Positions 26,375 to 36,636 of a stretch of DNA of 64,000 nt are shown here, one piece after another; positions within the stretch are counted from its first letter, which is position 1; every line of letters starts with the position of its first letter. The stretch comes from Candidatus Helarchaeota archaeon (GTDB taxonomy: Archaea; Asgardarchaeota; Lokiarchaeia; Helarchaeales; HEL-GB-A): positions 25,340 through 89,339 of the forward strand of contig JAEOSY010000385.1 in assembly GCA_016840125.1 (NCBI GenBank), read 5' to 3'. The notes under the pieces were generated by a model. That model saw only the letters and a program-made list of their open reading frames with translations. It was not told where the DNA came from and searched no databases. The translations under genes were made by a program, and so were the position numbers.

Positions 26375-26607
26375 ACAACATTTGCTGCTAAGAGAGCTGT
26401 AATCTCAGAGGGATCAAATGATGGTAAAACTTCTACAACATCAAATCCTATGAAATCTAAATCCTTTAATCCTCTTATAATTTTCAACGTTTCTCCGCTT
26501 GAAAAACCACCAGCTTCAGGAGTACCAGTTCCAGGAGCATAAGCTGGATCAACGAAATCTATATCGAAGGAAAGAAAGACTTTGGTATTTCCCGGGAGTA
26601 TTGGCAA
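26375..26607 (-). pseudogene. Agmatinase/ureohydrolase remnant, C-terminal part
   Basis: The minus strand encodes [30 protein letters not shown], then [20 protein letters not shown] and [11 protein letters not shown]. This is the C-terminal metal-binding third of ureohydrolases ([17 protein letters not shown] and FDVVEV). The first two-thirds are absent, and beyond VYEFI the frame runs into antisense sequence of the peptidase. Its 5' break is near 26600, where a plus-strand Fe-S remnant begins. Confidence 0.8.
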
Positions 26608-26715
26608 GCATTATCCACCGGAGCGTATTATGAATGTTTCATGTGCATGCAATCGTGTCCAGTAGGGAAAAGAAATTCAAGACGGGATGAGTCTTTAGCT
26701 GGAGTATATGTTTAA
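26569..26715 (+). pseudogene. C-terminal remnant of an Fe-S protein
   Basis: The plus strand reads [35 protein letters not shown] and ends LAGVYV plus stop, about 48 codons. CFMC(x3)CPVGK is a 4Fe-4S motif in a typical C-terminal setting (Fe-S or reductive-dehalogenase-like proteins). No upstream coding exists in this frame; the upstream DNA is the antisense agmatinase remnant. The two remnants abut between about 26575 and 26605, so this is a join of two broken genes. Confidence 0.6.
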
Positions 26716-26744
26716 AGTAGTCAGGAGGATGCATTCTACTCCGT

Positions 26745-27344
26745 TTATTTTCGATTAATCCATGCATTTGCAATTTTAATTAATTTCATTGCAACATCTG
26801 TAGCTGATTTACCAAACAACTTGAAAAGAGGTTCTTTTCCAGGGGCTTCCGATTCGCCAATCAGATCCGGGACTTGTTTTTTCCCGAGTTCTATTGCTTT
26901 TTGGATTTTCCAGGGCATAGACGCACCGTCTCTTGAGCTAACTTCAGGTGGTTCTTCGGACCGATCGACACAAACCATATTTAGATCTTCGATTTTCGAG
27001 AAATCCTCCAACCATTCGCAGAGTTCTTGGGTAAATTTGAAATTTATAACAGCTCGAATAGAAGGATCGTATTTTTGAGCTTCTATTAAGGCGCGGGCGA
27101 GATGATCGGATCCCCCAAAGGCAGGGTAATTATTCACAATGAGAATTCCTTTGTAGGTCGTGATGCGTCCAGGGATAGCAGCGACGTCCTTCACGATTTT
27201 CGCGTTAGGAATGGAGTAGGCAATATTCATACGTACCTCCGGAACAAATTCACCCAGTACATCACTGGTTCGAAGTAATTCCACTGCACGTACCAGATTC
27301 CCTAAAATTTGGTCTTTAAGCTCGTCTGAAATTCTAATCACCAT
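26745..27344 (-). CDS. thiN: Thiamine-phosphate synthase, ThiN type
   Basis: A stand-alone ThiN domain of 199 residues: FVPEVRMNIAYSIPNAKIV near residue 35, VAAIPGRIT, NYPAFGGSDHLARALIEAQK, YDPSIRAVINFKF, VCVDRSEEP, SMPWKIQKAI and VPDLIGESEAPGKEPLFKLF. ThiN replaces ThiE in many archaea and joins HMP-PP with thiazole phosphate to give thiamine phosphate; it is often fused to ThiD but is separate here. With THI4 at 23871 it marks thiamine synthesis in this genome. Confidence 0.85.
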   Translation of the reverse strand: MVIRISDELKDQILGNLVRAVELLRTSDVLGEFVPEVRMNIAYSIPNAKIVKDVAAIPGRITTYKGILIVNNYPAFGGSDHLARALIEAQKYDPSIRAVINFKFTQELCEWLEDFSKIEDLNMVCVDRSEEPPEVSSRDGASMPWKIQKAIELGKKQVPDLIGESEAPGKEPLFKLFGKSATDVAMKLIKIANAWINRK

Positions 27345-27394
27345 TTTATTGGTTGATATTCCTAATTTGAAAATACCTAAATATGTAATAACAT

Positions 27395-28507
27395 TCAGTT
27401 TGGATTATTAATAGTCAGCTTATTTTCAGCCCTACTGAGTTCTCTCTTTCGTTTCATTATTTTACCGAACATATCCATTCGATCTTCTGGAGGTTCAGTT
27501 GCCTTTTCTTTCCTCTTTAAGGTTATAGCCTCAGCAGGACAGGTTGGAATGCAAACCCCACACCCAATACACCGATCAAGGTTTATAGACGCAACCTCAT
27601 CAAGATCAATGGCATCCATAGGGCATAGATCCACACAGGTACCACAGGCTTGGCATGCATCCGATTCTACTACGGAAAAGTGGTTTGTCGCTAATAACTG
27701 GGCTGGTTTTTCCAGCTTCTTAACATTGGAAAGAATACCACAGCAACAAGAACAGCAAAGACAAAAACAATCAGCACGTTTATAGTTTAAAGGCTGAACT
27801 ACGAGACCATCAGCCTGTGCTTTCTTTACGAGCGCCCTTGCCTCATCTTTTGTTATTATACGGGCATGTCCCTGCTCGACATACCAGCTGGAATTTGTCA
27901 AACATCGCTCCGTCAAGTCATGCGCGCATTTGTGACCGAGAACTTCCCTTTCTTGAACACAGACACATGGGGCAACTGCAAATGGACCCGGCATATTTTC
28001 AAAGAGCCGCCATACTTCATCATATGGCATAATCCCTGTGTCGGACGTGACTGCAGCGTTGATCGGTATGGTGCGAATCTGTGGAATCCCTGTTGAGAAA
28101 AATTCCTCCATAAAGGTCTCGAGGTATTCTTCAAGCGCTTCTACTTTCTCCTTGTTTAAATTATCAATAGCAAACTCGAAGAATCCAACTGCAAGAGGTG
28201 CGTTCAAATAGAGTGGTGTACCCTTTGAGTCTTTCCCATGGTAGATGAGGCCTTTATCTCTCATAGAGACTAACATTTTTTTTGTTTCTTCAAGGGACAT
28301 CCCTAACTTACGTTTAACGCGTCGCCAGATATCTTTCGCTTTAGATGGAAAAAAGTCCAGAAAGGTCGCAAATTTAGCTTCTTCTGGAGTGAAGAAAGCT
28401 TTGAGGACTCGAATATCCGCACCATCATCCTTAGCAGGGAATCCGACAGGTAAGGTATCAAGATGTTGCTGGAGCTTGCGGTAAATTTCCTCTTCATTTT
28501 GACTCAT
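27395..28507 (-). CDS. Winged-helix/ferredoxin protein, copy 1
   Basis: A 370-residue protein with a winged-helix-like N-terminus (FFTPEEAKFATFLDFFPS, residues 35-100). A middle part has a Cys-rich motif (PCVCVQERE, FCLCCSCCCGIL), followed by two ferredoxin 4Fe-4S motifs (CQACGTCVDLCPMDAI and CIGCGVCIPTCPAEAI). The family occurs in anaerobic archaea and syntrophic bacteria without an agreed role; redox sensing or electron transfer is a guess. It is a tandem copy of 28547-29638, with 39 bases between, so the two are one transcript. Confidence 0.8.
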   Translation of the reverse strand: MSQNEEEIYRKLQQHLDTLPVGFPAKDDGADIRVLKAFFTPEEAKFATFLDFFPSKAKDIWRRVKRKLGMSLEETKKMLVSMRDKGLIYHGKDSKGTPLYLNAPLAVGFFEFAIDNLNKEKVEALEEYLETFMEEFFSTGIPQIRTIPINAAVTSDTGIMPYDEVWRLFENMPGPFAVAPCVCVQEREVLGHKCAHDLTERCLTNSSWYVEQGHARIITKDEARALVKKAQADGLVVQPLNYKRADCFCLCCSCCCGILSNVKKLEKPAQLLATNHFSVVESDACQACGTCVDLCPMDAIDLDEVASINLDRCIGCGVCIPTCPAEAITLKRKEKATEPPEDRMDMFGKIMKRKRELSRAENKLTINNPN

Positions 28508-28546
28508 TTCTTACACTCTCTAATGGACTTTTGAGAAAAATTGAAG

Positions 28547-29638
28547 TTAATTTGCAACCTTACGTATTTCGTTCTTCTTTTGCATCATTTTCGAAAACAT
28601 GTCCATTTTGCTTTCGGGGAGTTCGCGTATGTGCTCTTTCCGCCTGAGATGGATTGCTTCCTCGGGACAGCTCGGTATACACACCCCACACCCGATACAT
28701 CTGTCTAAATTAATAGATGCAACATCGTCTATAGTAATAGCTTCCATGGGACACCGATCCATACACGTCCCACACGCCACGCATGTGTCTGGATCAACTT
28801 CAGAATAATGATTGGTTGCAACAAATTTAGCGGGTTTATCCAATTTTCGCACATTGGTAAGAATCCCACAACAACAACCACAGCATAGGCAGAAGAAGTC
28901 ATTACGTTTATAGTTTCCAGGCTGAATAACTAGACCATCGTCCTGTGCCTGCTTCAGAAGCGCTCTAGCCTCTTCCCGGGTTATCTCACGAGCATTACGG
29001 TTTTTAATGAACCATCTCGAATTAACCATGCACCTTTCAGTTAAGTCATGAGTACATTTTTTACCAAGTATCTCTCTTTCTTGGGTGCAGACACATGTAG
29101 CAACAGCGAAAGGTTCTTTCATCCGATCGAGCAGTTTGTAGACCTCATCGTAAGCCATGACCCCTAGCTCAGGAGTAATTGCAGCTTCAATCGGAATGGT
29201 TCGCACCTGAGGAATCCCCGTTGAGAAAAATTCATCTATGAAAGTATCGATATAGGCCTCAAAAGCTTCAACCCTCTCCTTATCCAAATGGTGGAGGGCA
29301 AACTCATAAAATCCTATTGCAAATGGAGCGTTCAGATAAAGTTGGTCCCCAGTTTTAGGATTTTCGCCCCAATAAAGAAGACCCTTTTTTTTCATGTGCT
29401 CGAGCATGTCTGTTGTTTCCTCAAGCGACATTCCTAACTTGCGTTTGACACGTCGCCAGATGTCCTTGGTCGTGGATGGAAAAAAATTCAAGAAAGTCGC
29501 GAAGTTTGCTTCTTCGGGGGTGAAAAAAGCTTTCAAAACCCGAATATCTGCACCATTTTCTGCAACAGGGAATCCAACTGGCATCTTATCAAGATGCAGC
29601 TGGAGCTTCCGATAAATTTCATCTTCAGCTTCAGTCAT
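28547..29638 (-). CDS. Winged-helix/ferredoxin protein, copy 2
   Basis: A 363-residue paralogue with the same order: winged helix (residues 35-100), Cys-rich block (TCVCTQEREIL, FFCLCCGCCCGILTN), and ferredoxin motifs CVACGTCMDRCPMEAI and CIGCGVCIPSCPEEAI. Protein similarity to copy 1 is high along the whole length, and both retain every Cys of the two ferredoxin clusters, so both are likely active. The upstream gene is CopA on the same strand, 119 bases away; no functional link is evident. Confidence 0.8.
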   Translation of the reverse strand: MTEAEDEIYRKLQLHLDKMPVGFPVAENGADIRVLKAFFTPEEANFATFLNFFPSTTKDIWRRVKRKLGMSLEETTDMLEHMKKKGLLYWGENPKTGDQLYLNAPFAIGFYEFALHHLDKERVEAFEAYIDTFIDEFFSTGIPQVRTIPIEAAITPELGVMAYDEVYKLLDRMKEPFAVATCVCTQEREILGKKCTHDLTERCMVNSRWFIKNRNAREITREEARALLKQAQDDGLVIQPGNYKRNDFFCLCCGCCCGILTNVRKLDKPAKFVATNHYSEVDPDTCVACGTCMDRCPMEAITIDDVASINLDRCIGCGVCIPSCPEEAIHLRRKEHIRELPESKMDMFSKMMQKKNEIRKVAN

Positions 29639-29757
29639 TTATTTCACGCATCGTTTATTATCTCTAGTTAAGGTTTAGAGATTTGTATAGAAATAACTTG
29701 TCCTAATGACTATTCTAAAAATATTGATTTAAAAAAAGATTGAAAAAAAGTGATTCC

Positions 29758-32700
29758 CTACTCAACGAATTCCATGGAAACACCATGATGAGTAGGGATT
29801 TCTTGTATTCCACACGATTTTCCCATCCAACAGATTAACATAGACGTTCCATCCACCTCTTCAATATGCATGGGTTGCCCGCAGTGCATAGGAACATCGG
29901 TTTCAGTTCCACATTCTTTACATTTCAATTTTGGTTTTGATTCAGTCATTTTTAGAACCTCCTTTTCAATTTTTAACTTCTCTCTATCTTCAATATAATT
30001 CATGGGCTGTTCACAATGAGTTGGAAATTCTTTAGTAACATGACCAGGACCCCCCTCGGGCATCCAACAGGCGAGAACCTCTTTTCCATTTTTCATCTGA
30101 GGAATCATTGGTTTTCCGCAATGCATGGGCACTTCTTGAGTCGCATCACAGTGTTTGCACTTCAATATTGGTCCCGTTTTCTTTTTATCAGGAACAGGTT
30201 CAGGTCTAATTTCACCGTCTTCAGTTATATACTTAAGAGGAGTTCGTTCAAATTCAACTTTACAATTAGGATTGCAGAAATAATATTTTTTACCTTTATA
30301 TTCGGTGTCAAGACTCTTACCGGGTATGACTTCCATATGGCAGACGGGATCTATCGCAATTTGACCAAGTAGTAACGCATCTTCTTCGATTTGCTCCTTA
30401 GTTTTTGGATTATAACGTTTGAGAAGAAGCGAATTGGTTACTACTGAAACAGAACTCATCGCCATAAAGGCAGCTGCTAGCCCAGGAGGAATGAAAAAAC
30501 CAGTCAGGAGGAAGAGTACTCCGGCTGCTAAAGGAATTCCTGTAATATTATAAATAAATGCCCAGAATAAGTTGGTTTTCATTTTAAAAACAGTTTTCTT
30601 GCTAAGATTGATTCCGGCTACAACATCTCGTAAATCATTGCGCATTAATACAATATCACCGGTTTCAACTGCGACATCAGTTCCAGAGCCGATTGCGATC
30701 CCCACATCGGCCTGTGCCAAAGCAGGGGCATCATTTATCCCATCACCTACCATGGCTACGACGTATTTTTTTTCCTCTTGGAGCTTTTTGATTTCATTTG
30801 CCTTATCTTGAGGAAGGATCTCGGCTAGTACATGTTTAATGTTCAATTGGGAAGCAATTGTTTTAGCTGTTTCCTCATTATCACCAGTTAACATATAAAC
30901 TTCAAGACCTTTCTCTTGTAATTCCCGCACTGCCGAAATTGCGCTCGGTTTTAAAGCGTCTGCAATCCCTAGAACAGCTGCAAGTGTATTATCAATAGCC
31001 ATAAAAATCTGAGTTTTCCCAGCCCGCTGTAAGTTCTGAATCATCTCATGGTGTTTATCAACGAAAATAGAGGAGGATTCCATTAATTTTTTATTTCCAA
31101 TTTGAATAAGTTTTCCATCTACTTTTGTAACGATACCCTTTCCTGAGATTTCCTCAAAATCTTTAGGATCGGTCAGAGGTAGTCCACGTGCGTTTGCACT
31201 CGTGATTATAGCATCGGCCAGAGGGTGGTCCGAGCCTTTTTCAGCGCTCGCCGCTAGTCTGAGAATTTTATCTTCTTCTAAAGAATCACTGATGATATCC
31301 ACGACCTCAGGTTTCCCTTTAGTGAGTGTTCCGGTTTTATCAAAAACGATCGCATCTAATTTCGATGCAGCCTCAAGTGATTCACCACCCTTTATCAATA
31401 ATCCAGATTCAGCACCTCGACCGGTACCCACCATTATCGCTGTTGGGATGGCAAGCCCCATAGCACATGGACAGGCAATAACAATTATTGAGGTCATTGC
31501 CAAAAGCGATTGTTCAAAGGGAAGGTTTCCAACAGTCAGCCATAATACAAGAACTGTGATTGCTATTGCAAGAACAATTTCAACAAAAAAACCAGCTACA
31601 CGATCGGCCAATCTCTGAATAGGAGCTTTTTCACTCTGAGCATCTTGTACTAGCTTTATAATTTGGGAGAGAACCGTATCCTTTCCCACTTTTTGCGTCT
31701 CGAACTTGATTAATCCAGTTTTGTTAATTGTAGCCCCGATTACGGGATCGCCAAGAGTTTTCTTTACCAGCCGACTCTCGCCAGTTAACATTGACTCATC
31801 AATACTTGTTTTTCCGTCAACAATGGTCCCATCCACAGGGATTTTTTCGCCCGGTTTGCTAACAACAACATCTCCAATTTGAACCTCGTCAATAGGAATG
31901 ATAACCTCTTTACCGTCTCGAATCACAAGTGCATCGGTTGCCTGAAGTCCCATAAGCTTCTTGATAGCTTCAGAAGTACGACCTTTAGCAACTGCTTCCA
32001 AATATTTCCCTAGAAGAATAAAGGTTAGAATCATTGCAGCCGCTTCATAAAACATGGCACCAGCAAGAACCCCAATAGTGGTTAAGATGCTATAGATAAA
32101 TGAGATGGCGACGCTCGTGGCGACTAGGACATCCATATTTGTTGTTTTATTACTCAAAGCTCTGTATGCACCAATAAAGAATTGGTTTCCTGAGTAAAAA
32201 ATCACAGGAGTTGTTAAGATCAGAAGAATATACCCAATGGGTAAGGACGCTAATACGTTTGTGAACATATGAAGTATGTTTAGAATGACAATTGGGATGG
32301 TGAGGACCAATGCAAAATAAAATTTTAACTTTTGCTTTCGTACTTCTTTTTCGCGTTCCAGCTCCTCGGTATCTTCCGCGCTTAATCGCTTTTGTGCCTC
32401 ATATCCTAATCGTTTAATATGTTGAATGATTCGTTTGGACTCTATCTCTTCTGGATTAAATTCTACATTCGCAACCCGAGCGGAAAAATTTACATAAACC
32501 GAATAGATGCCACCTTGTCTTGAGAGGAATTTTTGGATTGTTTGGGCATCTTCCTCTGAATTTAATAAGTCAATTTGTAGTTCAATACGGGAGAGATTTG
32601 ATTTGTAACCAATATCTTCAATGGCAGCACTAAACTTATCAAAACCAGTTGTTTCGGGGTTATATTCGATATACGCATTTTCTAAATTAAAATTTACGGT

Positions 32701-32820
32701 AGCCCTTTTTACACCCGGGAGTTTATTGAGTTGATTTTCTATTTTGAGAGCACACGACGCGCAAGTCATTCCACGAAGCTGTATTCGCATCTTGTTTTCG
32801 TCTTCTTTGGAGTCAGACAT
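29758..32820 (-). CDS. copA: Copper-translocating P1B-type ATPase with YHS and zinc-ribbon-like C-terminal extension
   Basis: The N-terminal HMA domain has GMTCASC; a second HMA-like repeat (residues 50-120) has lost its CxxC. The body has the CPC motif ([11 protein letters not shown]), the phosphorylation site [21 protein letters not shown] and [18 protein letters not shown]. After the last membrane helices the protein adds a YHS domain ([19 protein letters not shown]) and two repeats of CKxC(x6)PMHCGxPM, each followed by a Cys-Trp-Met segment. It exports copper from the cytosol; the extension may hand over or sense metal. ATG 32820 follows GAGGG; a TTG four codons upstream is weaker. It is divergent from a CDF-like gene. 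Confidence 0.9.
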   Translation of the reverse strand: MSDSKEDENKMRIQLRGMTCASCALKIENQLNKLPGVKRATVNFNLENAYIEYNPETTGFDKFSAAIEDIGYKSNLSRIELQIDLLNSEEDAQTIQKFLSRQGGIYSVYVNFSARVANVEFNPEEIESKRIIQHIKRLGYEAQKRLSAEDTEELEREKEVRKQKLKFYFALVLTIPIVILNILHMFTNVLASLPIGYILLILTTPVIFYSGNQFFIGAYRALSNKTTNMDVLVATSVAISFIYSILTTIGVLAGAMFYEAAAMILTFILLGKYLEAVAKGRTSEAIKKLMGLQATDALVIRDGKEVIIPIDEVQIGDVVVSKPGEKIPVDGTIVDGKTSIDESMLTGESRLVKKTLGDPVIGATINKTGLIKFETQKVGKDTVLSQIIKLVQDAQSEKAPIQRLADRVAGFFVEIVLAIAITVLVLWLTVGNLPFEQSLLAMTSIIVIACPCAMGLAIPTAIMVGTGRGAESGLLIKGGESLEAASKLDAIVFDKTGTLTKGKPEVVDIISDSLEEDKILRLAASAEKGSDHPLADAIITSANARGLPLTDPKDFEEISGKGIVTKVDGKLIQIGNKKLMESSSIFVDKHHEMIQNLQRAGKTQIFMAIDNTLAAVLGIADALKPSAISAVRELQEKGLEVYMLTGDNEETAKTIASQLNIKHVLAEILPQDKANEIKKLQEEKKYVVAMVGDGINDAPALAQADVGIAIGSGTDVAVETGDIVLMRNDLRDVVAGINLSKKTVFKMKTNLFWAFIYNITGIPLAAGVLFLLTGFFIPPGLAAAFMAMSSVSVVTNSLLLKRYNPKTKEQIEEDALLLGQIAIDPVCHMEVIPGKSLDTEYKGKKYYFCNPNCKVEFERTPLKYITEDGEIRPEPVPDKKKTGPILKCKHCDATQEVPMHCGKPMIPQMKNGKEVLACWMPEGGPGHVTKEFPTHCEQPMNYIEDREKLKIEKEVLKMTESKPKLKCKECGTETDVPMHCGQPMHIEEVDGTSMLICWMGKSCGIQEIPTHHGVSMEFVE

Positions 32821-33013
32821 GTAATCCCTCAAAGATTTTTGATATTTTCTTTTGATACTAAGAGTATCTTCTTTAAAATTAAGGATCTTTTAAGAATATT
32901 TAAATATAACAGCGTTAATTGATGGCACTACATGAGGTTAGAGTTTGTAAGATATTTTTTAAATTTTAATAATTAATTGTAATTTTTACTGGTAGAGTAA
33001 TTGAATATAGTAA

Positions 33014-34732
33014 GTGCTGGAATTGCTACAAAAAATATGGAGTAAGCCCAATCTCAGAGTAATTGTTTGTTATTTGATTATCATAATCTTAGTAATTACT
33101 ATAGAGGTATTAATTACAGGAAAGATTTGGTGGTCATTTTGGGTTTCGTACTTAGGTTTATTTTATGTAGCACGTTATGTGGAACGAGGATTGAATGTAG
33201 TATTTTCAGAATTCCACATTACAAATAAAATAAGGAATCTAATTATCCCTTGGATTTTCGCAGGCATGATCGCTGTGTATTGTTACTCAATTTTTTTATC
33301 TGGATTTTTTATTAAAGTGGATTGGGCCATATCGAATGCAATTCTGCTAATAGTAATAGTTTTCCTAATAATCACTTCTATTAGTCCTGTCATAAGGTTG
33401 GGTGCCGTTGCGTTTCATAGACGAAAAACAAATCTCTTCCCCATTAATAGAATTGAATTTGCTGTATTGGAATATTTAAAACCAAATGAAGCAAAATTTT
33501 CAATTTTAAAAGAGAAATTAAAAGGGATTTTTAATATATTCCTTCCAAATCTTTATTTCGATGATGAAACGGCGGCTTCTTCAATATATCACTTGTGTGG
33601 GCTTCGTTATGCAAATATTGAAGAAGATATAGTTGCACTAAATGACGAGGGGAAAGAGCAAGTGAAAATCTGGGAGAAAACGCTAAAAAAACAAAATGAC
33701 GGATTTCGTAAGATATTAAATAGCAGAGGAATTCTAATTAGATCTTTTATTATTCTTTTTTGTTTAAGTATCATTAAAATTTTTGTCGGGTTATTTAACT
33801 CAGAATCGTTAATGGCTGAAGGATTTGAAAATTTTTTAGATGTGCTAGCAATCGTCTTAATCGGTATTGGGATCAAATATGTTAAAGAAAAACTTGTTAA
33901 TATTGTATTAGTAGGGCTCATGATTTTTGCTGGAATAACAATATTATATGATTCAATTCTCGTGCTCTTTGAACCGCACCCTGTTTCGAATAGTGTTATT
34001 ATTATAGGGATTTGTATCGTCTCAATTTTAATGAATACTTATTTGCGGGCTATAAAAAATTTTGTTGGGAAAAAAAATCGCAATTCTTCCTTAGTAGCGA
34101 GTGCGATTGACAGTAGAGTTAATATTATCATCTCCCTAGGAGTTATTATTGGGGTTCTAATTTCCAATTTTGGAACTACTTTCAGTATTCCTCAACTATA
34201 TTACTTTGATGGGATTATTGCATTAGTCATTGTTATGTTTATTTTTAGGGAAGTGATCGAAATTATTAAAGAATTCATTCTAGAAAAGGAAGAAGAGATA
34301 GATTTTGAAAGTTTCCAGATGAAATACGAGCGGACTTTTCGAGAATATGTTGTTAAATGGATTTTAACAGTCTTATATCAAGAGAAGGAGAGAGAATTCA
34401 CTTATGATCAGTTAAATAAGTATTTCCAAGACTGCTTAAGAAAGGGTGAGGAAATTTACTCAGAATTTGCGCATTTCGGATTATATTTATTCGAAAAAAG
34501 AGGGATTTTGTTTATTCTCGATGAACTTGTCAAGGAGGGATTGATAGCTTTAATAAATAAGAAAATCTTGGAAATTACTGAGAAAGGTGTTTATGTATAC
34601 GAAAAATTTTATTCAGGTCAGTTATTAGAGGACGTTCAGGATCCGTTTGATTTCTTCTTTGAACATGATTATGATTTGGGGAAATTATATAGTAAAAAGA
34701 GAGCGGTTTTAATGAACTACGAAGAAATTTAA
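33014..34732 (+). CDS. CDF-like membrane protein with flanking winged-helix-like domains
   Basis: 572 residues. Four N-terminal hydrophobic segments (about residues 14-130) come first. A cytosolic block (about 150-230) has a winged-helix look (INRIEFAVLEYLKP). The CDF-like core (about 240-420) has FNSESLMAEGFENFLDVLA, ASAIDSRVNIIISLG and YFDGIIALVIVMF. The metal sites are partly altered: the first Asp of the DxxxD site is Glu and the His of the HxxxD site is not visible. A second winged-helix-like region follows (about 430-540). It lies next to CopA with a shared intergenic region, so metal homeostasis is likely but a transport role is not proven. GTG start; no clear ribosome site. Confidence 0.7.
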   Translation: MLELLQKIWSKPNLRVIVCYLIIIILVITIEVLITGKIWWSFWVSYLGLFYVARYVERGLNVVFSEFHITNKIRNLIIPWIFAGMIAVYCYSIFLSGFFIKVDWAISNAILLIVIVFLIITSISPVIRLGAVAFHRRKTNLFPINRIEFAVLEYLKPNEAKFSILKEKLKGIFNIFLPNLYFDDETAASSIYHLCGLRYANIEEDIVALNDEGKEQVKIWEKTLKKQNDGFRKILNSRGILIRSFIILFCLSIIKIFVGLFNSESLMAEGFENFLDVLAIVLIGIGIKYVKEKLVNIVLVGLMIFAGITILYDSILVLFEPHPVSNSVIIIGICIVSILMNTYLRAIKNFVGKKNRNSSLVASAIDSRVNIIISLGVIIGVLISNFGTTFSIPQLYYFDGIIALVIVMFIFREVIEIIKEFILEKEEEIDFESFQMKYERTFREYVVKWILTVLYQEKEREFTYDQLNKYFQDCLRKGEEIYSEFAHFGLYLFEKRGILFILDELVKEGLIALINKKILEITEKGVYVYEKFYSGQLLEDVQDPFDFFFEHDYDLGKLYSKKRAVLMNYEEI

Positions 34733-34781
34733 ATAGTTTAGCGAGTAACTCAAACAAAAGCTCAGTTAATTATAGGCAATT

Positions 34782-35198
34782 TCATGAATTTTTATCAGAT
34801 TTAATTTTGAAAATTGAATAGGTTCCTGTCGCTTTGGCGATCGATTGCCCATTATTTGTAATTTCGGATTCTAAAATAGCAACTCTCTTTCCTTTATGAA
34901 GTACTTTTGTTTCACAGATAAGATCGCCAGATTTAACCGCCGAAAAATACATTATTTTGATTTCTACGGTAGCACACAGTTCATCTCGGTTCAGATGTGA
35001 ATATAGAGCAGCACCCATCCCAGTATCTGCCATCGAGTATATAACTCCGCCATGTAAAACTTTGTGAGGGTTCAATAATTTTTCATTGACTGTCAAAGCA
35101 CATTGGCTATATCCTTTCTGTAACTTGGTAAATTCCAATCCGATTAAGTCGCCGAAGGGGTGAAAGCCTTTTGACATCAAGGGGACTTTTTTTGGCAT
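34782..35198 (-). CDS. PaaI-family hotdog thioesterase
   Basis: A 138-residue hotdog protein. LLNPHKVLHGGVIYSMADTG is the helix with the HGG motif of PaaI-type acyl-CoA thioesterases, followed by ELCATVEIKIMYFSAVKSGD. The family hydrolyses short- or aromatic-acyl-CoA esters. It stands alone between convergent and divergent genes. In context it adds to the CoA-ester genes elsewhere in the window. Confidence 0.87.
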   Translation of the reverse strand: MPKKVPLMSKGFHPFGDLIGLEFTKLQKGYSQCALTVNEKLLNPHKVLHGGVIYSMADTGMGAALYSHLNRDELCATVEIKIMYFSAVKSGDLICETKVLHKGKRVAILESEITNNGQSIAKATGTYSIFKIKSDKNS

Positions 35199-35310
35199 AG
35201 TTTCATCTCCGCAGTTCTTAAATTTAAGTCCTCTTTTAAGAAAAATTTAAGATGATAGTAAAGTTTTGTTTTTAACATTAAACAACAAATAATTGAAAGA
35301 GGTATCACAC

Positions 35311-36621
35311 GTGTCAGAACGGGTTTTTTCCACAGAGTTATCGAATATATCTGAAGAGAAGGAAGTCTTATTGAAAGGATGGATTCATCAGATTCGAGAT
35401 CTCGGAAAAATTAGATTTTGGTTGCTACGGGATAGGGAAGGTTTAGCCCAAATAGTATTAGTTGGACCAAAAAAACATCCTCTGTGGGAAATTATCAATG
35501 AAATAAAACAAGAGTATATTGTAGAGGTAAGGGGAATAGTCCGTCATAATAAGAAGGCCCCGAATGGGGTGGAAGTTGAATTTAAATCGTGTGAGATTAT
35601 TGCCAAAGCCGCAAGTCCCTTGCCATTCAGTGTGGTGGAACAAAAAACTAAAGCGAATTTTGATACCCGTCTAAAATATCGGTATCTTGATGTGCGCACC
35701 CCAAAGACACGAGCTATCTTTAAAGTTCGTGCTGCATGCGTTCAGGGAGCGCGTGAATGGTTTTTAAAGAATAATTTTACTGAAATTCACTCCCCTAAGA
35801 TTATTTCTGCGGGTGCTGAAGGAGGAGCCACTCTTTTTCCGCTATATTATTTTGGAAAGGAAGCCTTCTTAGCACAAAGCCCGCAATTTTATAAACAAGT
35901 TGGAATTCAGGCATTTGAGCGGGTTTTTGAGATAGCCCCGTTCTTCCGGGCAGAGAAGTCGCGTACAAGGCGGCATCTTTCAGAGTCCTGGGGGATTGAT
36001 GTCGAAATGGCCTTCGCAGATAGTGAAGATCTTATGAAAGTTCAGGAAGAACTTATCGTATCAATATATAGTTCTGTGAAGGAACGTTGTAAGAATGAGT
36101 TGGAGTTATATGGAATAGCTGATTTGAAAATTCCAGAAGCGCCATTTCCAAAAATTACATTCGAGGAAGCTGTTAAAATTGCCAAGAGTAAGGGGTTCGA
36201 GGTAGATGTGGAGGAGGACCTTTCAGCAGAAGCAGAACGGGCGGTTCGAGAAAATTATAAAACTCATTTTTTCATTACAGAGTTTCCCCTTACCGCAGTA
36301 GCATTCTATTATGGTCCTCATGAAAAGAAGCCTAAATTCAGTCATAAACTCGACCTTCTAGCACCGGGTACGAATGGGTTAGAATTGACTTCGGGAGGGA
36401 AGCGCGTTACGGACCCAGAGGTCTTAATTGAACGTGCCAAAGAATTTGGACTAGCTCCAAAGAGTCTGGGATGGTACTTAGAGATGTTCAAAGTTGGTGG
36501 TATTCCCCCGCATGCAGGATTTGGAATGGGGTTGGATCGCGTTGTGATGACAATATTGAATTTACCGACTGTTCAAGAGGCGGTAATGTTTCCCCGAACA
36601 GTGGACATTTTAACACCTTAG
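35311..36621 (+). CDS. aspS: Aspartyl-tRNA synthetase, archaeal type
   Basis: A class IIb synthetase of 436 residues from GTG 35311: OB-fold anticodon domain (VLLKGWIHQIRDLGKIRFWL), motif 2 (APFFRAEKSRTRRHLSE) and motif 3 (HAGFGMGLDRVVMTI) all present. Length and lack of the bacterial GAD insertion identify the archaeal/eukaryotic form. It charges tRNA-Asp; whether it also charges tRNA-Asn cannot be told from this sequence. I chose GTG 35311 because GAGGT sits seven bases before it; a TTG six codons upstream is less likely. Confidence 0.95.
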   Translation: MSERVFSTELSNISEEKEVLLKGWIHQIRDLGKIRFWLLRDREGLAQIVLVGPKKHPLWEIINEIKQEYIVEVRGIVRHNKKAPNGVEVEFKSCEIIAKAASPLPFSVVEQKTKANFDTRLKYRYLDVRTPKTRAIFKVRAACVQGAREWFLKNNFTEIHSPKIISAGAEGGATLFPLYYFGKEAFLAQSPQFYKQVGIQAFERVFEIAPFFRAEKSRTRRHLSESWGIDVEMAFADSEDLMKVQEELIVSIYSSVKERCKNELELYGIADLKIPEAPFPKITFEEAVKIAKSKGFEVDVEEDLSAEAERAVRENYKTHFFITEFPLTAVAFYYGPHEKKPKFSHKLDLLAPGTNGLELTSGGKRVTDPEVLIERAKEFGLAPKSLGWYLEMFKVGGIPPHAGFGMGLDRVVMTILNLPTVQEAVMFPRTVDILTP

Positions 36622-36636
36622 ACTGGATTTGGTCAT

